Assembly (NCBI GenBank): GCA_023404095.1
Contig: JAEYDD010000028.1
Coordinates: 20,843-84,842 of the forward strand
DNA from: Pseudomonadota bacterium
GTDB lineage: Bacteria > Pseudomonadota > Alphaproteobacteria > Rhizobiales > Rhizobiaceae
Direction of reading: 5' to 3'
DNA length: 64,000 nucleotides
Made by a program: the position numbers and the translations under genes. The notes below the pieces were generated by a model. The model saw only the letters and a list, made by a program, of their open reading frames with translations. It was not told where the DNA came from and did no database searches. Positions 26,090 through 35,068 of this stretch are shown here, piece after piece. Numbering within the stretch: position 1 is the stretch's first letter; each line of letters opens with the position of its first letter.

Positions 26090-26311
26090 GTGAAGTTTGT
26101 AAAATTCGTACGCGCCAAGGACGGCGCCGATGCCTATATCAATCCGGAGAAAGTGGCGATGGTGACAGTCGTCAACGGCGTGACAACGATACGCACCACC
26201 GCCGGCGGCGACTATGCCAGCGTGGCCGTCCAGGGAGACGCCGCAGTCGTGGCAATGCACCTGCAGATGGCGAATTCGCGCGAACGGGCACTCGACAAGC
26301 TCGCGCAGTAG
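26090..26311 (+). CDS. Small hypothetical protein, 73 residues
   Basis: The product begins KFVKFVRAKDGADAYINPE and continues KVAMVTVVNGVTTIRTTAG, a small beta-rich pattern, ending in a charged helix NSRERALDKLAQ. Start GTG at 26090 with AAGGGGAC upstream, the best ribosome site in this stretch. No family recognised; the opening resembles small proteins of unknown role whose strands contain a conserved INPEKV-like segment. Single gene. Confidence 0.6.
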   Translation: MKFVKFVRAKDGADAYINPEKVAMVTVVNGVTTIRTTAGGDYASVAVQGDAAVVAMHLQMANSRERALDKLAQ

Positions 26312-26521
26312 CAATCAGGCACTGCGTTCCTGAACTTTCCGGCCTGAGACAGGATATCCCATACGGACCGGAATAATCCGTTCCGTGCCGTACGGCTCTC
26401 GGCCCGGCACGGAACTGGGATCAGGGGCGTGAAATTTCTGATGTGTCAGATACTCAGGCACAAGGGTTGAAGCTCGCCTGCCGTAACGGAGCGAGAGCTA
26501 GCCGTTGGAGTATTGCTGCGC

Positions 26522-26707
26522 CTATTGCTGTGCCAGCTTCTGCAGATCCTGGCGGGTAATCGCGGTCGTCTTTCCATCCTCGTCCGATGTCCGGCGAAAC
26601 CGGAAATCGGCAATCTCCGGCAGGTTGAGCGCCTGCCTGACCGTAATGATGCCCAGCGGTACGCGTCCGCCGACGACAGCGGCGGATACTTCGATCAATT
26701 GTTGCAA
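26522..26707 (-). CDS. Small hypothetical protein, 61 residues
   Basis: The protein reads MQQLIEVSAAVVGGRVPLGI, then ITVRQALNLPEIADFRFRRT, and ends RQDLQKLAQQ. I chose the TTG at 26707 because GGAGGAAG lies five bases upstream; an ATG at 26755 gives 77 residues but lacks such a site. No family recognised. Single gene, opposite in direction to the neighbours on its left. Confidence 0.5.
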   Translation of the reverse strand: MQQLIEVSAAVVGGRVPLGIITVRQALNLPEIADFRFRRTSDEDGKTTAITRQDLQKLAQQ

Positions 26708-26833
26708 GTTTCTTCCTCCCTGTTGTGGAGGCGATATGCCCGAGTTTAGGGGCAAATTGATGGCGGCGGGCAGACGTCTCGATCAGATTGCCGCCCGCCG
26801 TGTTGCTTCAGGATCGCGCACGGGAACATGCGC

Positions 26834-27169
26834 CTACTCGCCAAAATCGGGAACATAGATGCACTGCGTCCGGCCGCGGGGACTGAAATCGCCAAGCCCC
26901 GCGCAGCGATGGAAATGTCCGTCCGGCGAATGCTTCACCGGCCAGCTGTTGTACTTGATGATCTCGCCGGTGGTACGGATCCGCCAGCCCTCCTTCGTCG
27001 CAGTGATCTCATTGTCTGGGACCGGCCTGCAATCGATGCCCGAACAGCACTCAATATCATAGAAGGAATGAGCGAGCGCAGGCCGCGCGGCTCCGGGCGC
27101 AATCGGCGCGGTGCTCGCTATCGATATGAAGAGCAGCGAACACAGCCTGGAATTGCCTGCCATACGCAT
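26834..27169 (-). CDS. Small exported cysteine-containing protein
   Basis: A 111-residue protein with a signal peptide (LCSLLFISIASTAPIAPG) and a mature part with cysteines in HSFYDIECCSGIDCRPVP, HRCAGLGDF and RTQCIYVPDF. The pattern CCSxxDCRP followed by C-x-Y-V-P is one I know from many rhizobial hypothetical proteins. Disulfide-bonded periplasmic protein inferred; function unknown. Start ATG at 27169. Confidence 0.7.
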   Translation of the reverse strand: MRMAGNSRLCSLLFISIASTAPIAPGAARPALAHSFYDIECCSGIDCRPVPDNEITATKEGWRIRTTGEIIKYNSWPVKHSPDGHFHRCAGLGDFSPRGRTQCIYVPDFGE

Positions 27170-27325
27170 GACCCTCTCCCCAACAAGCGATAACGCCTTC
27201 GCACATATTAGAATGAGTGCAGAAAAGGGCGAGATCGGGCCGGCGGGCCGAACCTGACGCGAATTATTTTCGAGGCGACCGCCTGCGGGCGCAAGTCGTC
27301 CCCAAAAGGGGCAGGCGCGCGCCTG

Positions 27326-28522
27326 TCAGCCGGCTGCGGCCGCGCTTGATGGAACGGCGTCCCCCGCCTTGAGCTTTGCAGCCGCAATCGCATAGCCGCC
27401 CGCCGCACCGTCGATGAAATGGACGTGATCGCGGCTCAGCGGCGTCGGTACGACGCAGGTCATCAGCGCCGTATCCTGGCGGTGCAGGCCATAGCGGCAG
27501 ACCCCCGCAGCCGCTGCCTTTTCCAGCCGTGCCTCGATTTGCGAAAGCCGCGCCGGCTCGATGTCGAGCGTCATCTTCAGGCCGTCATCGAACTTGCGGA
27601 AATCGGAATTGGCGACGATGTCGCTCCTGTAGCGTCGTGGATCGAACCGGCCGAGATTGAGGCCGAACGCGGTAAGCGCATGCATCAGAAGATACTGCAG
27701 CACGATGAACGCCTTGTGCCGAAAGCGCCGCCCCCTCGGAACCGCCGCCCGCGCCTCGGCATCAAGGGAGACGGCGTTCAGCCCGAGATGCAAGCTTTCC
27801 ACCTCGACGGGGTGCCCCTCCCCCTTCTGTCGCGATGCGATCGCCACGACATCTGCGATCAGGGCGCGGAACTCCTCTTCACTTGCGCCCTCGACCGGAA
27901 CCGCGATGATCGAGACGATTTCGCCATGCCGCGCCGCTATCGGGTTCCAGCGGCAGGACAGGCCGACGAGATTAGGCCGGGTGCCGGACGGCGCCAACGG
28001 ATTGGTCTCCAGCCCCTCCTTCATCCGCCGTTCAGCCCAGGCAGCCCCGCCGCCGGAAAACATGGCGTAGGACACCTGGTCGTTGATGGCGTAGCGCGCG
28101 ACGAGCACGTCCTGTCCGGCGGCACGGATCGAAGAGACCGGAACCACGGCACCGCGCATGTCGAAGCCGAGTTCCTCCAACGCCCAGCGCTGGACGGCGG
28201 AAAGCGCCTGTCGCGCGGTCCCGGCTCTGGACGGCGGCACGGCGACAAGCGCGCCGTCGCCGCCAAAGACGAAGGGTAGGTCGTGCCGGCCGATGGCGTT
28301 GAGGACGCCGGAGATGACGCTGGCGCCGGCCATGTTGACGGCCTTGTATCGCCCGGCATCGATCGCAGCGGTGGAATCGACGATGTCGGCGAGCACCAGC
28401 ACCCAGCCATCGGGAAGCGGATGATAGTTGCGCGTATCGGCGACGCCCTCGAAATCCCCGAAGCCGGAGAGATCGCGAAAGAAGTCGTCACCGTCGTCCT
28501 GGATGCCGTCGTCGTGTGTCAT
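27326..28522 (-). CDS. DUF3095-family protein with nucleotide-cyclase-like motifs
   Basis: The 398-residue soluble protein matches DUF3095. Its N-terminal half contains LADIVDSTAAID (about residue 43), a conserved DIVxST as in class III nucleotide cyclases, and FVFGGDGALVAVP (about residue 80), the FGGDG loop that carries the second metal aspartate. The C-terminal half contains YRSDIVANSDFRKFDDGLKMT. No confirmed function is known to me. The ATG at 28522 is preceded by no strong ribosome site. Alone between an exported protein and a YbaK gene. Confidence 0.75.
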   Translation of the reverse strand: MTHDDGIQDDGDDFFRDLSGFGDFEGVADTRNYHPLPDGWVLVLADIVDSTAAIDAGRYKAVNMAGASVISGVLNAIGRHDLPFVFGGDGALVAVPPSRAGTARQALSAVQRWALEELGFDMRGAVVPVSSIRAAGQDVLVARYAINDQVSYAMFSGGGAAWAERRMKEGLETNPLAPSGTRPNLVGLSCRWNPIAARHGEIVSIIAVPVEGASEEEFRALIADVVAIASRQKGEGHPVEVESLHLGLNAVSLDAEARAAVPRGRRFRHKAFIVLQYLLMHALTAFGLNLGRFDPRRYRSDIVANSDFRKFDDGLKMTLDIEPARLSQIEARLEKAAAAGVCRYGLHRQDTALMTCVVPTPLSRDHVHFIDGAAGGYAIAAAKLKAGDAVPSSAAAAG

Positions 28523-28640
28523 GGGGCGAAGTGTACCATATGCGCGTCGCGTTTTTCGGCTTGCTCGCCGGGAAGATGTCGCGCATCCGGCCGCCACGAT
28601 CGGATCGCGGAACAGGCCGTAGCCGGCTTTCCTGAACCGG

Positions 28641-29099
28641 CTACTGGCAGACGTCCACCCAGGTGGCGCCGACGAGTTCGACCATGCGTTCGGTCGGGAT
28701 GCGCACGGCGGCGTTGGTGGCGCCCGCGGCCGGAACGATCTCCTCGAACGCCTTGAGCGAGACGTCGCAATAGACTGGGATTTCCGAGGGCAGGCCGAAG
28801 GGGCAGACGCCGCCGACCGGATGGCTCGTCACCGCCACCACCTGCTCGGCATCGAGCATGCGCGCCTTGCCGCCGAAGCGATCCTTGAATTTGCGGTTGT
28901 CCAGGCGCGCCGTCCCGCTTGCCACGATCAGCATGGGCTCCTCGCCGACGCGCAGGCAGATGGTCTTGGCGATCTGCTCCGGCGCCACGCCGTGGGCGGC
29001 GGCGGCCAGCGTCACCGTGGCCGAGCTCTCCTCGGTCTGAAGGATTTCGATGTCGGGCGCATGGGCCGCAAAGAAGGTACGGACGGATTCGAGACTCAT
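28641..29099 (-). CDS. YbaK/ProX-type aminoacyl-tRNA deacylase
   Basis: The 152-residue protein belongs to the YbaK/INS editing family, which clears mischarged tRNA (typically Cys- or Ala-tRNA-Pro) in trans. Key features are the nucleotide-pocket sequence LIVASGTARLDNRKFKDRFG and the invariant SHPVGGVCPFGLP (GxxxPFG loop). Substrate not predictable from sequence. A 118-base gap separates it from the DUF3095 gene on the same strand. The start at 29099 is a normal ATG. Confidence 0.85.
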   Translation of the reverse strand: MSLESVRTFFAAHAPDIEILQTEESSATVTLAAAAHGVAPEQIAKTICLRVGEEPMLIVASGTARLDNRKFKDRFGGKARMLDAEQVVAVTSHPVGGVCPFGLPSEIPVYCDVSLKAFEEIVPAAGATNAAVRIPTERMVELVGATWVDVCQ

Positions 29100-29329
29100 G
29101 GCGGGTATCGTTACCGGCCCTTTCCGGCTTAGGCAAGCAAGCGCCCGCCTCCCGCACGTGCTGTGGCGTCCGTGAACGCGCCGGTTGAGCGAAAGTGTTG
29201 CAATTCGGCCAAACCCGCGGACGCGATACGCCTAACAACCGCCACCAGCCGAAGAAGCAATTCCCCTCGCTGCAACGCTGAGCTAGAGCACGAAGCCGGT
29301 TCGCCCGCACAACGCCCAAGGATTTGGTC

Positions 29330-29677
29330 ATGAACTTCCGCTTCGCCCTTCTGGCAGGCCTCGCGCTTGCCGTCACCGGATGCACCTCCGTCGCCCCGAC
29401 CGTGGCGACCACCCCGCTGGAAAGCCGCTGGATCGGCCGCACCGCCGGCGAGTTCTTCGCCGCATACGGCCCGCCGGTGAACGACATCGCAGGTTCCGAC
29501 GGCACGACGCTCTATACCTGGCGCGGCGGCTACATCAACCGGCGGGCATGCCAGGTGGAACTTGGCGTGAACGCCGACTACAAGATCCGCAAGATCCGCC
29601 CGGTCGTCGACCGCAAGGATCCGAATGGCGGCCCCTCGCACTGCGAGAAGGTGCTGGACGCAGCCCCCAAGGCCTGA
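29330..29677 (+). CDS. Small lipoprotein
   Basis: The 115-residue product has a lipoprotein signal (FALLAGLALAVTGC, lipobox AVTGC) and a mature part with GRTAGEFFAAYGPPVND, TTLYTWRGGY, and a C-terminal SHCEKVLDA. The GPP near TLYxW recalls small outer-membrane assembly lipoproteins of the BamE fold (SmpA/OmlA), which have AGCGxPxxxxGxxxYxYxG. That is only a suggestion. ATG at 29330 has AAGGA upstream. Single gene. Confidence 0.7.
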   Translation: MNFRFALLAGLALAVTGCTSVAPTVATTPLESRWIGRTAGEFFAAYGPPVNDIAGSDGTTLYTWRGGYINRRACQVELGVNADYKIRKIRPVVDRKDPNGGPSHCEKVLDAAPKA

Positions 29678-29780
29678 CGAATGCCAGGGCCGGAGCCCCG
29701 CTCCGGCCTTTTGCTTTCCACCCCGCGTTCCCGCTTAAGGCGACCCGCCAAGCCGGAGCCGGCCAGCAAGGAGAGATCCC

Positions 29781-30536
29781 ATGCCCGCCTTCGACCGCCT
29801 CTTCGACGATGCCGCCTTCGCCGGCTTCTACGACCTCGACAACGGCTGGGGCGACGATCTCGACTATTGCGCAGGCCTCGCCCGGGACGCGACATCGGTG
29901 CTCGATCTCGGCTGCGGCACCGGCGCGCTGGCGGTCTCCCTCGGCGCGACCCGCCGCGTGACCGGCGTCGACCCGGCCGCAGCCATGCTGGATATCGCCC
30001 GCGCCAAGCCCGGTGCGCAATCGGTCCGTTTCGTCGAGGGCGACGCGCGCACCATCCGGCTCGGCGAGACCTTCGATCTCGTTGTCATGACCGGCCACGC
30101 CTTCCAGGTATTCCTCACCGAGGAGGACCAGCGCGCCGCCCTTCGCACGATCGCGGCGCACCTCGCCCCCGAAGGCCGGTTCATCTTCGACACGCGCAAC
30201 CCGGCTGCGCAAGAATGGCTGGAATGGGTGCCGGAGCCCTCGCTGCGCGTGCTCGACGATCCCCGTTTCGGAAAGGTGCGCGCCTGGAACGACATGACCC
30301 ACGACGAAAGCACCGGCATCGTCTCCTACGAGACGCATTACGTTGCCGAAGCCGGTGGCGAGCATCTCTCCACCACCTCGAGGATCCTGTTCACGGACAA
30401 GGCGAAGATCGTGGCGATGCTTTTGGAATGCGGCCTGCGCGCGGACCGCTTCGCCGGCGACTGGCAGGGCGGCGAATGGACGCCCGATGCGAAAGAGATC
30501 ATCCCGATCGGGACGCTGGCCGCGGCAGCGCCCTGA
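29781..30536 (+). CDS. Class I SAM-dependent methyltransferase
   Basis: The 251-residue soluble enzyme has SVLDLGCGTGALAVSLGATR (motif I, about residue 39), VTGVDPAAAMLDIAR (motif II), and FDLVVMTGHAFQVFL (post II). The C-terminal part ends with strands common in small-molecule methyltransferases. The substrate is not evident. AAGGAGAG stands six bases before the ATG. Single gene. Confidence 0.85.
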   Translation: MPAFDRLFDDAAFAGFYDLDNGWGDDLDYCAGLARDATSVLDLGCGTGALAVSLGATRRVTGVDPAAAMLDIARAKPGAQSVRFVEGDARTIRLGETFDLVVMTGHAFQVFLTEEDQRAALRTIAAHLAPEGRFIFDTRNPAAQEWLEWVPEPSLRVLDDPRFGKVRAWNDMTHDESTGIVSYETHYVAEAGGEHLSTTSRILFTDKAKIVAMLLECGLRADRFAGDWQGGEWTPDAKEIIPIGTLAAAAP

Positions 30537-30673
30537 CCACGACCGCATCTCCATGACCGTTCGCGGTCATCTCTCGTTAAAATTTTAGAATATCATTTCA
30601 TTCTGCAATAAACGTCTTTCTTAAGCCGCCGGCAACGTCTGCAGCGCGATGATCGGGCGATGCTGGAGGGCGT

Positions 30674-31003
30674 ATGATGCACCCGAAATTTGCCGAGCAT
30701 AGGCAGGGCGACCGGCGTCGCAACCTGCCGCTTGTGTCAGCCATTCCCGGCCTGATGCTGGTCGGGGCCGTTTTCGTCGCTTTCGACACGTTGAGCGACG
30801 CAGGTCTCGTCGCCGCTTTCCGCGCGGCGGTGCAGAACTGCCAGATCAAGGGCAATGTCGACCTCGCCGACGGCACGCGCACCTACTACCTGCCCGGCGA
30901 AGACCGCTACACCGCAATCCGCATCCACCCGGCCGAGGGCGAGCGCTGGTTCTGCAGCGAGGAGCAGGCGGTGGCGGCGGGATGGCGGAAGGCGGGGCGG
31001 TAG
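30674..31003 (+). CDS. Small membrane-anchored protein with CxIKGN...WFCSEEQA motif
   Basis: The 109-residue protein has one N-terminal membrane segment (LPLVSAIPGLMLVGAVFVAF) and a compact C-terminal part with NCQIKGNVDLADGTRTYYLPG and GERWFCSEEQAVAAGWRKA. This motif, with two cysteines and a C-terminal AAGWRxA, occurs in rhizobial small proteins and at the end of nuclease-like proteins of exopolysaccharide clusters; I recall it as the sunset domain. Role unknown. GGAGGG precedes the ATG. Single gene. Confidence 0.65.
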   Translation: MMHPKFAEHRQGDRRRNLPLVSAIPGLMLVGAVFVAFDTLSDAGLVAAFRAAVQNCQIKGNVDLADGTRTYYLPGEDRYTAIRIHPAEGERWFCSEEQAVAAGWRKAGR

Positions 31004-31158
31004 GGGGGCGTTAGGCGATTCGCCATCGGGCATCAGCATCCACATTTCGCCGCGCCACGAGCTCTGGCCGAAATCATGGTGATGATTGACGAAGCGGTGA
31101 ACGGTGAAGAGGAAGTGAGTTCTGCGGAACTGGCTGAAAAAGGGAGCCGCATAGGACT

Positions 31159-31189
31159 AAGCCCGCTGGTGAAGATCGGCGGGCTTTTT
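31159..31189 (+). terminator. Terminator before the AT-rich gene
   Basis: AAGCCCGC (31159-31166) pairs with GCGGGCTT (31179-31186), followed by TTT. It closes the plus-strand region before the AT-rich gene. Confidence 0.75.
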
Positions 31190-31281
31190 GCGTTCTAGGA
31201 AGATAAATTAGATTTAGTGACGAATCAGGGGAGAGACATGGCGAGCCGACTTTCTTACTCAGACTTCGGAAGCTTGACTTC

Positions 31282-32259
31282 ATGAAGGTTGGAAAAAATA
31301 ATGCTCGTAAGAGCGGGGGCGATCTTCCTAATATTTCCGAGAACGACTGGTATGTTCTAGCTTTGACGAGCGCAATCTTAACAGCCGTAGCGATCTGCGC
31401 GGCGTTCGTATGGATTTTCGGGGACGGCTTCTCCGGCGACAACGACTTAAAGAAATCGCAAGCCTTGGCGCCGTTCGGCGTGGCGCTCTTCGCGGTGGTG
31501 ACCTTCTGCACGGCGAGCTGGCGCGGCGCTATCAATACTCGGCAGGCCAATCAGGCGGAGCGGGAAAGTCGGGCGAAGCTCTTGCAGGAAGGAGCAAAAC
31601 TGCTTGGTGAGAAGGACAATGCGGCCCACGTTAGCGCTGGAGTTGCCACGCTTGAAATTGTTGCGACTGGCGAAGACGAAAAATTAGCTATCCAAGCCAT
31701 GAACTTGATAGCGGACTTCATACAAAGTGAAATGGAAAAATCTCACAACAACCAGTTCCGAGAAGAGGCGTTTTCGGCCATGAGAAACGGATTCTTACTG
31801 GGACGAGTGGCCAGCAGGTCGCTTAGATTTCATTCTGACAATACAGATGTATCTTGGGAGCCTCTTTATGGGACCAAGGAGGTTTACTATATCGGCGGAC
31901 AAGTTGAAGGAATGTGGGGCGGTAACTTTGAAGATTCGAAGTCATTTTCCTACAATGGAGTGAAATTTACATTCATGGATAGCATAGATATTGACCATAG
32001 ATTTAAGGATTGCTCGTTCTATTTTTGCGACATTAGACGGTACAATTTCAAATATGGGCCGGTTCCTAGAGATAACCTAAAGTTCAAGGACTGCGACTTT
32101 TCCGGGTGCGAGTTTAGTGATGGGAAGGTCATGCCAGATTTTCGCGACGGAGATAACTTCATCCGCGCATCAAACCCTCCGACTATAGCCTCTCCCTCAG
32201 ACACAGTTGACTGGCGACTGCACTTTCAGGTTCGAGATCCCCGGCCCCAAGGATCGTGA
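31282..32259 (+). CDS. Membrane-anchored, pentapeptide-like accessory protein
   Basis: A 325-residue protein of AT-rich DNA unlike its neighbours. Two N-terminal membrane helices (about 24-46 and 61-80) are followed by NTRQANQAERESRAKLLQEG, a coiled-coil and helical segment (ATLEIVATGEDEKLAIQAMN LIADFI), like the front part of many pentapeptide-repeat membrane proteins. The C-terminal third has degenerate pentapeptide-like pairs (FKDCSFYFCD; LKFKDCDFSGCEF). It lies just 3' of tRNA-Gln, where foreign DNA often integrates, but no integrase or att repeat is seen. Anti-phage role is speculation; function unknown. Confidence 0.65.
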   Translation: MKVGKNNARKSGGDLPNISENDWYVLALTSAILTAVAICAAFVWIFGDGFSGDNDLKKSQALAPFGVALFAVVTFCTASWRGAINTRQANQAERESRAKLLQEGAKLLGEKDNAAHVSAGVATLEIVATGEDEKLAIQAMNLIADFIQSEMEKSHNNQFREEAFSAMRNGFLLGRVASRSLRFHSDNTDVSWEPLYGTKEVYYIGGQVEGMWGGNFEDSKSFSYNGVKFTFMDSIDIDHRFKDCSFYFCDIRRYNFKYGPVPRDNLKFKDCDFSGCEFSDGKVMPDFRDGDNFIRASNPPTIASPSDTVDWRLHFQVRDPRPQGS

Positions 32260-32382
32260 GAGCACGGCATGGCGGCGCGTCAGATCGAAGCATTTTTGAA
32301 TCGCAGATAGAAGATGGTACATTGTAACGAAGTCATGCGCCGGAGTAGTGTTCCGGTTTCGAAGATTAGCTACTAAAGGAAG

Positions 32383-32457
32383 TGGCTGGGGCGCCAGGAT
32401 TCGAACCTGGGAATGCCGGTACCAAAAACCGGTGCCTTACCGCTTGGCGACGCCCCA
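32383..32457 (-). tRNA. tRNA-Gln (anticodon TTG)
   Basis: The 75-base sequence on the minus strand gives acceptor TGGGGCG/CGCCCCA, D arm GCC/GGC, anticodon stem CCGGT/ACCGG around TTTTGGT (anticodon TTG), T arm CCAGG/CCTGG with TTCGAAT, and encoded CCA. It reads CAA. Confidence 0.95.
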
Positions 32458-32634
32458 CCGTGGCGAAGCAGGCGCTGCCTGCCGCCGGACGCCGCCTGAC
32501 TAGCAAAGCTTGAGGCGCGTCACAATCTCTAAGTTCGGCTAGGGGGAAGTTTTCTTGTGCGCTGTGGGCGGGCTTCATGCTAGGTCTTGCGGCACCTTTC
32601 GAGTAAATGCCGACGACAGACGACAAGAGTGACG

Positions 32635-32931
32635 ATGAGCCAGTTCCGTGCCCGCCCGCCTGCCATTCCCACCACGCTGCTCGATGACGACGTCGTGCGC
32701 ATCATCCGCTGGGATTTCGAGCCGGGCGCCGATACCGGCGTGCACACCCACGGCCTCGGCTATGTGGTCGTGCCGATGACGGACTGCCAGTTCCTGATCG
32801 AGGAGGACGGCGGCAGCCGCACGGTGGACATCGCCCGCGGTGCTGCCTATCGGCGCGAGGCGGGAACCACGCACAACGTCGTCAACCGCGGCAGCGAATT
32901 CATGTCCTTCGTCGAGATCGAATACAAGTGA
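32635..32931 (+). CDS. Small cupin-fold protein
   Basis: The 98-residue protein is a single cupin domain: GADTGVHTHGLGYVVVPMTD (motif with two His) and YRREAGTTHNVVNRGSEFMS (second motif His). These would hold one metal ion. Small cupins can be dioxygenases, isomerases or sensors; no substrate can be named. It ends overlapping the next gene by GTGA, so it is translated with the MBL hydrolase. ATG at 32635 is the internal start matching the domain. Confidence 0.82.
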   Translation: MSQFRARPPAIPTTLLDDDVVRIIRWDFEPGADTGVHTHGLGYVVVPMTDCQFLIEEDGGSRTVDIARGAAYRREAGTTHNVVNRGSEFMSFVEIEYK

Positions 32932-33851
32932 GCACGGACGACGAGCGCGAGCCGGATTTCGAACGCGCCTTCGAGCCTGCCTACGGCATCGCCGTGCCGG
33001 TGGCGGAAGGCGTGCAGCGGATCACGGTCAACAACCCCTCCCCCTTCACCTTCCACGGCACCAACAGCTATGTCGTCGGCGGCCGGTCCGTGGCCGTGAT
33101 CGATCCCGGGCCTGAGGACGAGGCGCATTTCCAGGCGCTTACGGCCGCCCTTGCCGGCCGCGAGGTGTCGCACATCTTCGTCAGCCACACCCATCGCGAC
33201 CATTCCCCGCTGGCCCGCCGCCTGAAGGCGCAGACGGGGGCGGTGATCGTCGCCGAGGGGCCGCACCGGGCGGCGCGGCCGCTGCATGCGGGCGAGGCCA
33301 ATCCGTTTGCCGAAAGCTCGGACATGGCGTTCGAGCCCGACATCGCTATCGGTGACGGCGAGGCGATCGAGGGCGAGGGCTGGCGGCTTATGGCGCTGCA
33401 TACGCCAGGCCATACCGCCAACCATGCGGCCTTCGCACTCGACGGCACCGGCATTCTCTTCTCCGCCGACCACGTCATGGCCTGGGCGACCTCGATCGTG
33501 GCGCCGCCCGACGGGGCGATGCGCGACTACATGGCCTCGCTGGAAAAGCTGCTTCTGCGTGACGACCGGCTCTACCTGCCCGGCCACGGCGGCCCGGTCA
33601 TCGAGCCTTCCGCCTTCCTGCGCGGGCTTCGCACGCACCGGCGCATGCGCGAGCGCGCCGTCCTGGCGCGCATCCGGACGGGCGACCGGCTGATCCCCGA
33701 CATGGTCAGGGTGATCTACGCCTCCACCGATCCGCGCCTGCATGGGGCGGCGGCACTTTCGGTGCTGGCGCACCTGGAGGATCTGGTGGAACGCGGCGAG
33801 GTCGCAACGGACGGCCCGCCGTCCTTGCACGGCGTCTATCTGCCCGGATAG
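32928..33851 (+). CDS. Metallo-beta-lactamase-fold hydrolase (LACTB2-like)
   Basis: The 307-residue enzyme has FVSHTHRDHSPLA (HxHxDH, about residue 86), HTPGHTANH, and LFSADHVMAW with the metal-bridging Asp, plus a C-terminal winged-helix-like extension (RMRERAVLARIRTG ... LSVLAHLEDLVERGEV), which fits LACTB2-type hydrolases or related RNases. Zinc expected. GTG start coupled to the cupin gene. Substrate unknown. Confidence 0.85.
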   Translation: MSTDDEREPDFERAFEPAYGIAVPVAEGVQRITVNNPSPFTFHGTNSYVVGGRSVAVIDPGPEDEAHFQALTAALAGREVSHIFVSHTHRDHSPLARRLKAQTGAVIVAEGPHRAARPLHAGEANPFAESSDMAFEPDIAIGDGEAIEGEGWRLMALHTPGHTANHAAFALDGTGILFSADHVMAWATSIVAPPDGAMRDYMASLEKLLLRDDRLYLPGHGGPVIEPSAFLRGLRTHRRMRERAVLARIRTGDRLIPDMVRVIYASTDPRLHGAAALSVLAHLEDLVERGEVATDGPPSLHGVYLPG

Positions 33852-34159
33852 GCCTGGAGCAATTCCAGCAAAAGCGGGAAGCGCCTTCCTTCTCCCGGCA
33901 ATTAGATAGACAAATACCCCTCTGGCCTGCCGGTCATCTCCCAAAAGGGGGGAGAAAGTCTGCAGCGCCCGCCTGCCCAATTGCTGCGCCTGTCCGTTTG
34001 GAGTGCCTACGGGAGCGGCCGGCTTAAGTCCTCCCCTTGCGGAGAGGGTTTGGGAGGGGGCTGCCTCATTTCCCGGCGTGCGGGGCAAATGTGCAGGTGT
34101 CGCGTGCTGCGGCGTCTGCCGAAAATGCTCAACTCTGCGATTTCAAGTACAGGGCGTGC
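33852..34159. repeat. 308-bp gap holding repeat fragments
   Basis: No gene seen. Visible elements are the palindrome CTGGAGCAATTCCAG (33853-33867, a sequence I know as frequent in rhizobial genomes) and fragments like CTCCCAAAAGGGGGGAG (about 33938-33955) and CCTCCCCTTGCGGAGAGGG (34030-34048). These are intergenic mosaic repeats. Confidence 0.7.
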
Positions 34160-35068
34160 TCAGTCGCCGGCGATGCCGAGAAGTTCGGCATCGAGCGCCT
34201 TGAGATAGCGTTCGGCGAAGGCGGCGCCGAGGCCCAGATCGTGCGGACCGTAGCGGGAGGCTGCGCGGATGTCGACCAGGGCCGTCTCCTCTTCCTCGCG
34301 CAGGCGGATGGACACGTCGAAGCGGAAGCCGAAGACGAAGGTTCGCCACTCACCCTGTAGCAACACGTCGTTCGGCCCGCCAATCGGGGGCAGCAGGCCA
34401 TTCTCCAGCGGGCGGGCGGAAGGAACGGGAACGACGGCGATGACGCTGCCGCCCGGCTTTTCCGCGTCCGGCTTGACCACGAGGTCCTCGAGGTCTGCGA
34501 CCACGTTTTCCAGCCCGCTCTCTTCGGTGAAGACGATGCCCTGTTCGGCAGCCACCTTTCGCACGCCCTGCAGGACGCGGTCCAGCGCGCCCTCGTAGCG
34601 GCGGCCGGTCAGGCCGGGGTAGGCTGCGGCCTGGATCTCGCGATCCTGCAGCGTCACCGGCGGGCGGGGAAGGAAGTCCTGATTGGCGATCGGCACCTTC
34701 AGCCACGGCGGCGAGGAGAAGGGATCGGTGGTGACGTCGTAGATCTTCGGCCGCGTCAGATAGGCCTGCGCACCGTAGCAGGCGACGCCGAGCGGCAGTG
34801 CGGCGAGCAGCAGCGCCACGAAGGCGGCCTTTCCCCCACGCGCGCCGACGCGCCACAGGCGGACGAAGCCGACGACGGCAAGGATGACGGCAACGAACGC
34901 AAACGCCGTGCCGATGCCCGCGAGAAGGAGAAAATGCGGCGTCGTCAGCGGGCCGAATCGATGCGACAGCGCAGACGCGAGAAAGAGCAGCAGCCCGAAG
35001 GACGCCAGCCGGCGCGCCCAGTGGGCGGAATGGGAATAGGGCCGCTCATATCGAATGACCATCGCCAT
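34160..35068 (-). CDS. DUF1499 membrane-anchored protein
   Basis: The 302-residue protein begins with three hydrophobic helices (LASFGLLLFLASALSHRFGP; FLLLAGIGTAFAFVAVILAVVGF; AAFVALLLAALPLGVACYGA), followed by a soluble DUF1499 domain, seen in YDVTTDPFSSPPW and ... RTFVFGFRFDVSIRLRE, and a C-terminal YLKALDAELLG. DUF1499 function is not known. The ATG at 35068 starts the hydrophobic region; 35062 is possible too. A single minus-strand gene. Confidence 0.78.
   Translation of the reverse strand: MAMVIRYERPYSHSAHWARRLASFGLLLFLASALSHRFGPLTTPHFLLLAGIGTAFAFVAVILAVVGFVRLWRVGARGGKAAFVALLLAALPLGVACYGAQAYLTRPKIYDVTTDPFSSPPWLKVPIANQDFLPRPPVTLQDREIQAAAYPGLTGRRYEGALDRVLQGVRKVAAEQGIVFTEESGLENVVADLEDLVVKPDAEKPGGSVIAVVPVPSARPLENGLLPPIGGPNDVLLQGEWRTFVFGFRFDVSIRLREEEETALVDIRAASRYGPHDLGLGAAFAERYLKALDAELLGIAGD

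Noticed and set aside
31077..31199. A 40-codon plus-strand frame (MVMIDEAVNGEEEV...)
   Set aside because: It runs over a clear terminator hairpin and has no ribosome site; I take it as non-coding.
31077..31281. Attachment-site duplicate of the tRNA-Gln 3' end
   Set aside because: Only TGGCTG matches near 31133; no longer copy of the tRNA end was found, so no att call is made.
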